Assembly: GCA_963772955.1 (NCBI GenBank)
Contig: CAVYZF010000003.1
Span: 124,001 to 188,000 of the forward strand
Length of the DNA stretch: 64,000 bases
Origin: Gp6-AA40 sp963772955
Lineage (GTDB): Bacteria > Acidobacteriota > Vicinamibacteria > Vicinamibacterales > UBA2999
Direction: 5' to 3'
Positions 58,961 through 64,000 of this stretch are shown here, in pieces; the stretch's first letter is position 1; every line of letters starts with the position of its first letter. The position numbers were made by a program, and so were the translations under genes. The notes beneath the pieces are model-generated. The model ran no database searches. It worked only from the letters and a program-made list of their open reading frames with translations, and was not told the origin of the DNA.

Positions 58961-59992
58961 ATGGCGATGCCCGACGTGCTCCAGTCGCTCACGTCCGAAG
59001 CCGCACGCCCTGGATCAACCACCGTGATCGACTGCGCCGCCTACTGTGGCGGTGTCCGCGTGGCCGACGTCGGCATCGGGCAGATTCGCGGCGCGCTCGA
59101 GGAGAGCGATAAGTTCGTCTGGCTCGGACTGTACGAACCGGAGAAGGACATCCTGCGCGCCGTGCAGCAGCAGTTCGGCCTGCACGACCTCGCGATCGAA
59201 GACGCCTATAACGCCCATCAGCGGCCGAAGCTCGAACTCTACGAGGACTCGGTGTTCGTCGTGCTGAGGACGGCGCACCTGGTTCCGGCGCCGCACCACC
59301 TGGAATTCGGCGAGACGCACATCTTCCTCGGCAAGAACTACCTCGTCACGGTTCGACACGGTTCGCTGCGCTCCCACATCGGCGTCCGGCAGCGGTGTGA
59401 GTCCACTCCGCAGCTGCTCGCCAAGGGTCCGGGATATGTCCTTTACGCACTGATGGACTTCGTCGTCGATCAGTACCTGCCGATCGTGCAGCAGATGGAA
59501 CAGGAGATCGAGGAGCTCGAAGATCTCATCTTCGGCGAGGGGGCGAGCGGCGCTGCGACGCAACGTGTCTATCAACTCAAGCGCGATCTGCTGGCGCTGC
59601 GCAAGACGATTTCCCCGCTCGTCGAGGTCTGCAATCGCCTGATGCGCTTCGATCTTCCGCACATCCCCGAGGACACACGCGTCTACTTCCGCGACGTCTA
59701 CGATCACATCGTCCGGCTCAACGAAACGATCGACGCGCAGCGCGAGTTGCTCACGACGGCGCTCGAAGCGCACCTGTCCATCATGTCGCACACGCAGAAC
59801 GAGCACATGAAGCGCATCACGGCGTGGGCCGCGATGATCGCCGTGCCGACGATGATCGCGGGTATCTACGGGATGAACTTCCGCAACATGCCCGAGCTCA
59901 ACTGGGCCTACGGGTATCACGCCTCGATCGCAATCATGGTGGGGGCGTGCGTCGCGTTATACGCAGGGTTCAAACGTTCGGGCTGGCTTTAG
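58961..59992 (+). CDS. corA: CorA-type magnesium/cobalt transporter
   Basis: 343 residues. The large N-terminal cytoplasmic domain (KFVWLGLYEPEKDILRAVQQ, LAIEDAYNAHQRPKLE, and a helical stalk with EQEIEELEDLIFGEG) ends in two helices with the ion-selectivity motif YGMNFRNMPE, then KRSGWL. CorA channels bring Mg2+ into the cell under gating by cytosolic Mg2+. ATG 58961 has GGAGGG upstream. It shares a 44-bp divergent promoter space with the ADOP-SpoIIE fusion. Confidence 0.94.
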   Translation: MAMPDVLQSLTSEAARPGSTTVIDCAAYCGGVRVADVGIGQIRGALEESDKFVWLGLYEPEKDILRAVQQQFGLHDLAIEDAYNAHQRPKLELYEDSVFVVLRTAHLVPAPHHLEFGETHIFLGKNYLVTVRHGSLRSHIGVRQRCESTPQLLAKGPGYVLYALMDFVVDQYLPIVQQMEQEIEELEDLIFGEGASGAATQRVYQLKRDLLALRKTISPLVEVCNRLMRFDLPHIPEDTRVYFRDVYDHIVRLNETIDAQRELLTTALEAHLSIMSHTQNEHMKRITAWAAMIAVPTMIAGIYGMNFRNMPELNWAYGYHASIAIMVGACVALYAGFKRSGWL

Positions 59993-60019
59993 GTACGGCA
60001 CGTGATCCGTGCGTGCCCT

Positions 60020-60120
60020 GTAATGCAAAATTCAAAATGCAGAATGCAAAACTAACAGGCCGGATGCGAAACGCACCAGGAACGTCTTCGTTGCATTTTG
60101 CATTTTGCATTCTGCATTAC
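60020..60120. repeat. Imperfect inverted repeat of ATGCA(G)AATGCAAA units
   Basis: Left arm 60020-60051 and right arm 60090-60120 are about 90 per cent complementary over 31 bases, made of units such as AATGCAAAATGCAGAATGC, with a 38-base loop. The AT-rich arms contrast with the high-GC surroundings. It starts 28 bp after the corA stop and extends into the PIG-L reading frame, supplying part of its N-terminal signal region. Could act as a terminator or be a small non-autonomous insertion. Confidence 0.8.
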
Positions 60121-62730
60121 ACCGCGATCGCGACGGCAGTGTGGCTCGCGACGCTGGGAGCGTCCATCGACGCGCAGGTGCGACCAATTTACGACTCCGG
60201 CGCGGCCGGTCTCGCGCATCTGCTGGGTCGCCTGCAAACGACGGCAAGCGTCCTTCACACTGGCGCTCACCCTGACGATGAGGATTCGGCGTTTATCGCA
60301 AGAGCCGCGCGCGGCGATCACGCGCGAGTGGCGTATCTGTCGCTGACACGCGGCGAAGGCGGCCAGAACATCATCGGGCCCGAGTTGTTCGACGCGCTCG
60401 GCGTCATTCGCTCCGAGGAGTTGCTCCAGGCCCGGCGACTGGACGGTGGCGAGCAGTTCTTCACGCGCGCATTCGACTACGGCTTCTCGAAGACGCTGGT
60501 CGAGGCCAAGTCGAAGTGGAACGAGCGCGAAGTCCTTGGCGACATGGTGCGCGTCATCCGGTCTTTCCGGCCACTCGTGATTCATTCGAGGTTTGCCGGC
60601 AACGACAACGACGGACACGGGCAGCATCAATTCGCTGGCTACCTCACGCCGCTGGCATTCAGGGCGGCCGCCGACCCCGCGCAGTATCCAGAGCAGATTG
60701 CCGCCGGCCTTCGTCCGTGGCAGGCGCGCAAGCTCTATCGCACCGGAGGCCGCGGCGCGAACAACGAGGTCACCACGGAGGTGCAGACCGGCGTCCTCGA
60801 TGCGGTCATCGGCCGGACCTACGCGGCGATTGCGGCTGAAGGCCGCAGCCAGCACAAGTCGCAGGAGATGGGTGGCATCGAGCCGCTTGGTCCTTCGGCG
60901 TCCGGGCTGCACCTGATCGAGAGCGGCGCGCCTGTGGCGGCAAAGGAAACGTCGGTGTTCGACGGGCTCGACACAAGCCTTCCGGGGCTCGCAGGCCTGA
61001 TGGGGCTCCCGGCGGGAACACTGACCAGGGAGCTCAGCGCCATCGACACCGACGCGCGCGAGGCACTCGGCAGTTTCAACGCGCTCGAACCCGAGCGCAG
61101 CGTGCCGGTTCTGGCACGCGGCCTCAACGCCACTCGCACCGCGCGTCAGGTGCTGTCATCGACAGCCGTTTCACCCGACGCTCGCGCCGACGTGGACTTC
61201 GTGCTCGCACGCAAAGAGGCTGACTTCATCGAAGCGCTCGCACAGGCCGCGGGCATCGTCGTCGATCCGTTGTCGGATGAAGAGACGGTCGTGCCAGGTG
61301 GCGCCGTCGATGTCAGCGTCCGCACATTTCTCGAGCGCACCGGCCTTGCTACCCTGCAGAACCTCGCTCTGAACACGCCGCAAGGATGGCGCGTGGAGAC
61401 CAGTCAGCCTCCCCCCAGTGGCGGCGGTGGCGGTTTCCGCTTCCGTGAGATGCCAACGGCTGCGACGAGCTATCACGTGACCGCTCCTGCCGATGCTCGA
61501 TTCACCCAGCCGTACTTCCTGGTGAAGCCTCGCACCGGCAGCGTGTACGACTGGGAGGCCGATGCGCCGCTGGGGCTGCCGTTTGCGCCGCCGCTGCTGT
61601 CAGCGAGCGCGACCTTCACCGTCAACGGCACAGAGCTCACGCTCACGCGACCCGTGCGCTATCGCTTTGCGGATCGCGTGCGCGGCGAGTTGCGCCGGGA
61701 TCTGAACGTGGTTCCCGAACTCTCAGTGAGGTTCGACTCGGACCTGCTCATCGTTCCGACGGCAGGCGCTCCGGAGGGCCAACGGCTCATTGTCACGGCA
61801 ACGAGCTTCGTCGATCGAGCGGTGACCGGCACGTTGCGACTGCGGGTGCCTGCCGGGTGGACCTCATCGCCAGCCTCAGCCTCCTTCTCGGTGACATCGG
61901 CAGGCGATTCGGCAACCGCCACGTTCGTCGTCACACCTCCTGCCAAACGAACAGCGGGTGTGGTGATCGTGTCGGCCGAGGCCGACGCCGGCGGTCGCGT
62001 CTTTTCGTCGAGCGTCGAGAACGTCGCGTATCCACACATTCAGAGCCATCGGCTGTACGCACCGGCGATGGCGCGCGTCGAGGTGATCGATCTGGCCGTC
62101 TCGAGAGTGAAGGTCGGCTACATCATGGGGAGCGGCGACGAGGTGCCGGTCGCGCTCCGTCGCATGGGCGTCGACGTGGCCATCATCGACAAAGAGATGC
62201 TCACGACGGGTGATCTGTCGCGATTCGACACAATCGTCGTCGGTGTGCGCGCGTCGGAGGCGCGGCCTGATTTCGTGGCAAACCAGGCGCGGCTGCGCGC
62301 CTACATGGAGCGCGGCGGGACGCTGATCGTCCAGTATCAGCAAACCGATTACGTGGAACGAAACCTGCCGCCGTACCCAGTCAAGTCACCGGGCAACTCG
62401 CGCGTGACAGATGAAACGGCTGCCGTCCGGATCCTCGCGCCGATGCATCCCGCGTTCAACTACCCGAACCGGATCACGTCCGCTGACTTCGACGGTTGGG
62501 TGCAGGAGCGCAATCTGTACTCGTTCGGTACTTTCGACGCGCGCTACACGCCGCTGCTCGAATCCGCGGATCCCGGCGAGGCTCCACAGCGCGGCGGCGA
62601 AGTGATCGCCGACGTCGGCAAAGGGAAATACGTCTACACGTCGTACGCGTGGTTCAGACAGCTGCGCTCCGGCGTCCCTGGCGCGTATCGTCAGTTCGCC
62701 AATCTGATCAGCCTGCCAAAGGCGCCGTAA
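60064..62730 (+). CDS. PIG-L family deacetylase, large exported form
   Basis: About 888 residues from ATG 60064 (ATG 60037 and GTG 60139 are alternatives). The N-terminus is hydrophobic (TAIATAVWLATLGASIDAQ) and is partly encoded by the inverted repeat. PIG-L/LmbE signature HTGAHPDDED is at about residue 61 of this start; SLTRGEGGQNIIGPEL, EQFFTRAFDYGFSKT and NDNDGHGQHQFAGYL follow, keeping the zinc His and Asp set. After about 300 residues the protein continues with beta-sandwich domains and a C-terminal region with RFDTIVVGVRASEARPDF and YVYTSYAWFRQL. Family: zinc-dependent removal of acetyl groups from sugar amides. Length and export suggest extracellular glycan substrates. Confidence 0.85.
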   Translation: MRNAPGTSSLHFAFCILHYTAIATAVWLATLGASIDAQVRPIYDSGAAGLAHLLGRLQTTASVLHTGAHPDDEDSAFIARAARGDHARVAYLSLTRGEGGQNIIGPELFDALGVIRSEELLQARRLDGGEQFFTRAFDYGFSKTLVEAKSKWNEREVLGDMVRVIRSFRPLVIHSRFAGNDNDGHGQHQFAGYLTPLAFRAAADPAQYPEQIAAGLRPWQARKLYRTGGRGANNEVTTEVQTGVLDAVIGRTYAAIAAEGRSQHKSQEMGGIEPLGPSASGLHLIESGAPVAAKETSVFDGLDTSLPGLAGLMGLPAGTLTRELSAIDTDAREALGSFNALEPERSVPVLARGLNATRTARQVLSSTAVSPDARADVDFVLARKEADFIEALAQAAGIVVDPLSDEETVVPGGAVDVSVRTFLERTGLATLQNLALNTPQGWRVETSQPPPSGGGGGFRFREMPTAATSYHVTAPADARFTQPYFLVKPRTGSVYDWEADAPLGLPFAPPLLSASATFTVNGTELTLTRPVRYRFADRVRGELRRDLNVVPELSVRFDSDLLIVPTAGAPEGQRLIVTATSFVDRAVTGTLRLRVPAGWTSSPASASFSVTSAGDSATATFVVTPPAKRTAGVVIVSAEADAGGRVFSSSVENVAYPHIQSHRLYAPAMARVEVIDLAVSRVKVGYIMGSGDEVPVALRRMGVDVAIIDKEMLTTGDLSRFDTIVVGVRASEARPDFVANQARLRAYMERGGTLIVQYQQTDYVERNLPPYPVKSPGNSRVTDETAAVRILAPMHPAFNYPNRITSADFDGWVQERNLYSFGTFDARYTPLLESADPGEAPQRGGEVIADVGKGKYVYTSYAWFRQLRSGVPGAYRQFANLISLPKAP

Positions 62731-62760
62731 TCTCGTTTTCACGCCTATTCACTGCACTCG

Positions 62761-62786
62761 ACACACCGAGGCACAGAGGCACCGAG
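62761..62786. repeat. CACCGAGGCACAGAGGCACCGAG simple repeat
   Basis: The 26 bases at 62761-62786 are purine-rich tandem near-hexamers (ACCGAG, GCACAG, AGGCACCGAG) in the gap after the PIG-L gene. Similar CACGGAGACACAGAG-type strings occur between genes in many environmental bacterial genomes by my recollection. No fold is predicted, and function is unknown. The rest of the 197-bp gap is featureless. Confidence 0.5.
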
Positions 62787-62927
62787 CCTGATAATCTTCG
62801 TTGCCCATCCGACGTTCAGTCGCGGCTCTCGCTCGATCATCTCGCGCACCGCCCGAGCATGCCATGCGTCGACAGTTGACCGATTGATAGAGCCCAGAGT
62901 GGTATCGAAAAGCCTCGAGAATCCGGA

Positions 62928-63533
62928 TCAAGCCGCGCGATCGATCCGTCCCGGCACGCGGCGTCGTCGTCTGCCCGAGGCCTCGGCGAGCCCACTGCTC
63001 AGGCTCAGAAGCCAATCCTGCAGCGACTTCACGAGATCCTTCGCTCCTGCGCCTTCGACCACCTGCGTCTGCGCCAGTCTGTCCCCCAGCCGCTGACCCT
63101 GAGGGTCGGACATGATCGTCCGCGCCTCGAGAACAATCGCGACGACGTTCGCGCCGGGAAGCAGCAGCAGAAAGTTCCGCCTGACGGAACCAGCCAATGA
63201 GGAGACCCGGCCGGTCTGGAGGTCGATCACGACGAGCCCGAGAAGAATTTTTCCGAGACTCTGCCCTCCGATCGCATCACGCAGCAGAAGGTAGGTCGCT
63301 CCGAGAACGAGATAGAGCGGCGCGCCGCCGATCCACGACACCACGCACAACGACGCCACGAGAAGGCCGTCGATGGAGGCAGCGGTCAACCGTTTTCGAA
63401 CGTCGGCTTTCGCGTAATGCGAGAGGAGCCCGCGCGAGACGTATGTCACGATCGACGAGTATGCGAGGGCGAATGTGATCGCCGGCAACAGGAGAACACT
63501 CAGCAGCGTTGGGAGATGAATGTCTGTTGGCAT
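62928..63533 (-). CDS. RDD family membrane protein
   Basis: 201 residues. The N-terminal helix (LLSVLLLPAITFALAYSSIVTYVSRGLL) is followed by the RDD domain: KADVRKRLTAASIDGLLVASLCV (Arg and Asp pair), LLLRDAIGGQSLGKILLGLVVID and RRNFLLLLPGANVV. A hydrophilic tail of about 50 residues ends RRRRRVPGRIDRAA. RDD proteins are three-helix membrane proteins, some shown to transport ions or lipids; function is unassigned here. Confidence 0.85.
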   Translation of the reverse strand: MPTDIHLPTLLSVLLLPAITFALAYSSIVTYVSRGLLSHYAKADVRKRLTAASIDGLLVASLCVVSWIGGAPLYLVLGATYLLLRDAIGGQSLGKILLGLVVIDLQTGRVSSLAGSVRRNFLLLLPGANVVAIVLEARTIMSDPQGQRLGDRLAQTQVVEGAGAKDLVKSLQDWLLSLSSGLAEASGRRRRRVPGRIDRAA

Positions 63534-63578
63534 CCGCGACCCTACTCTAAATGACTTCGCGTCGGCTCCCTGTGCATG

Positions 63579-64000
63579 CTAAACAGTTGACCGGGGTGAC
63601 TCCGGCCATACCGGATCCGGATTGACGGGATCCGGCTGGTTGGGACCGACATTCGCCGGATCCACTGCCGCCTCGACGAAGCTCTCTGGAGCCACCGGCG
63701 AGCCAGCCAACCGCCGCAGCACCGCCAGTTGCCCGACATGAGTCATGGCGTCTGAGAGCGGGCCCTGCAGCAATTGCTCTTCTGTGATCCCCATCAGCTC
63801 CGTTCCAGCCGCAAGGTGTTGCGAGAGATCCTCGAGCATGGCGTGGAAGCGCGTGATCTCCGCACCCAGGTCCGGCAACGGCTCCGGCTGGTAGCGACCA
63901 CCCCCAAAGCAGCTGCGCGCATAGCTGAGGACGCTTGTCATGTGCCGAACCAGTTCTGAAGGCGTGCGCACCTGCTGACCGGCCTCGAACGAGCCGAACG
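63579..64000 (-). CDS. DinB-like helical protein, partial at the right edge
   Basis: The frame continues past base 64000 (SFEAGQQVRTPSELVRHMTSVLSY), so the first visible start at 63971 is not the true one. The visible part is helical with DinB/YfiT-type features: ELVRHMTSVLSYARSCFGG, HAMLEDLSQHLAAGTE, and THVGQLAVLRRLAG near the end (His as a possible metal ligand), and a Pro/Asn/Asp-rich C-terminus. DinB-superfamily proteins are metal-dependent thiol transferases or damage-inducible proteins of unknown role. Confidence 0.7.
   Translation of the reverse strand, partial: FGSFEAGQQVRTPSELVRHMTSVLSYARSCFGGGRYQPEPLPDLGAEITRFHAMLEDLSQHLAAGTELMGITEEQLLQGPLSDAMTHVGQLAVLRRLAGSPVAPESFVEAAVDPANVGPNQPDPVNPDPVWPESPRSTV

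Noticed and set aside
59824..60063. Start of the PIG-L protein inside corA
   Set aside because: The open frame begins in corA but has no ribosome site, and the sequence before 60064 is the corA end and the inverted repeat.

Overview
The window is about 64 kb of high-GC DNA that reads like a chromosome segment of an Acidobacteriota bacterium, most plausibly a Vicinamibacteria-type soil lineage. The basis is protein content, not a marker gene: PadR-controlled ADOP-type MacB/FtsX permeases, a DUF1592/DUF1552/cytochrome c/ankyrin locus, DUF2950 and DUF3300 proteins, a CHRD lipoprotein, a GH63-like glucosidase, and several SpoIIE-type phosphatases. No rRNA, tRNA, CRISPR array, prophage or complete insertion sequence was seen.

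Layout. 0-17.5 kb is a carbohydrate and stress block: the tail of a GlgX-type debranching enzyme, phosphoketolase, an MHS-type transporter with a shikimate dehydrogenase paralogue, a hybrid histidine kinase followed by a REC-SpoIIE phosphatase, a GH63-like glucosidase, and a four-gene minus-strand unit (DUF3300, DUF2950, GH13 amylase, aquaporin). 17.6-25.1 kb holds a decayed DUF2306 gene, a frameshifted ADOP permease with its PadR regulator and twin operators, a PhoX-type TAT phosphatase, an alpha/beta hydrolase and a CPBP protease. 25.1-31.8 kb is one minus-strand redox locus: DUF1592 cytochrome, DUF1552, ankyrin protein and two small cytochromes c. 32-45.5 kb is mixed housekeeping and cell-envelope genes (Uup, MltF-like, TetR, matrixin, a kinase-BRCT fusion, an ECF sigma factor with SnoaL tail, CHRD lipoprotein, dioxygenase fold, a gluzincin-propeller-barrel protein). 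45.8-49.3 kb is scarred: a peptide ABC ATPase followed by a permease cut after about 42 codons and joined to a headless HD-GYP domain, then a split acetyltransferase and a frameshifted methyltransferase. 49.3-64 kb carries an ABC transporter whose permease contains an inserted serine beta-lactamase-like domain, a sulfite-oxidase-like protein, a single polypeptide joining an ADOP permease to GAF and SpoIIE phosphatase domains, CorA, a PIG-L protein, an RDD protein and a partial DinB-like gene.

The most unusual items are three fusions (ADOP permease-GAF-SpoIIE; ABC permease with inserted beta-lactamase fold; Ser/Thr kinase-BRCT) and a family of intercistronic palindromes built on GGGGTCAGACCCC, one of which sits at the centre of an inverted octamer array.

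Caution. At least six genes show a single-base-type frame change, several in short homopolymers, while both sides keep good family similarity. This looks more like residual indels of an assembly than wholesale decay, so the frameshifted genes should be treated as possibly intact. The DUF2306 remnant and the permease/HD-GYP junction involve real loss of sequence, or else an assembly chimera.
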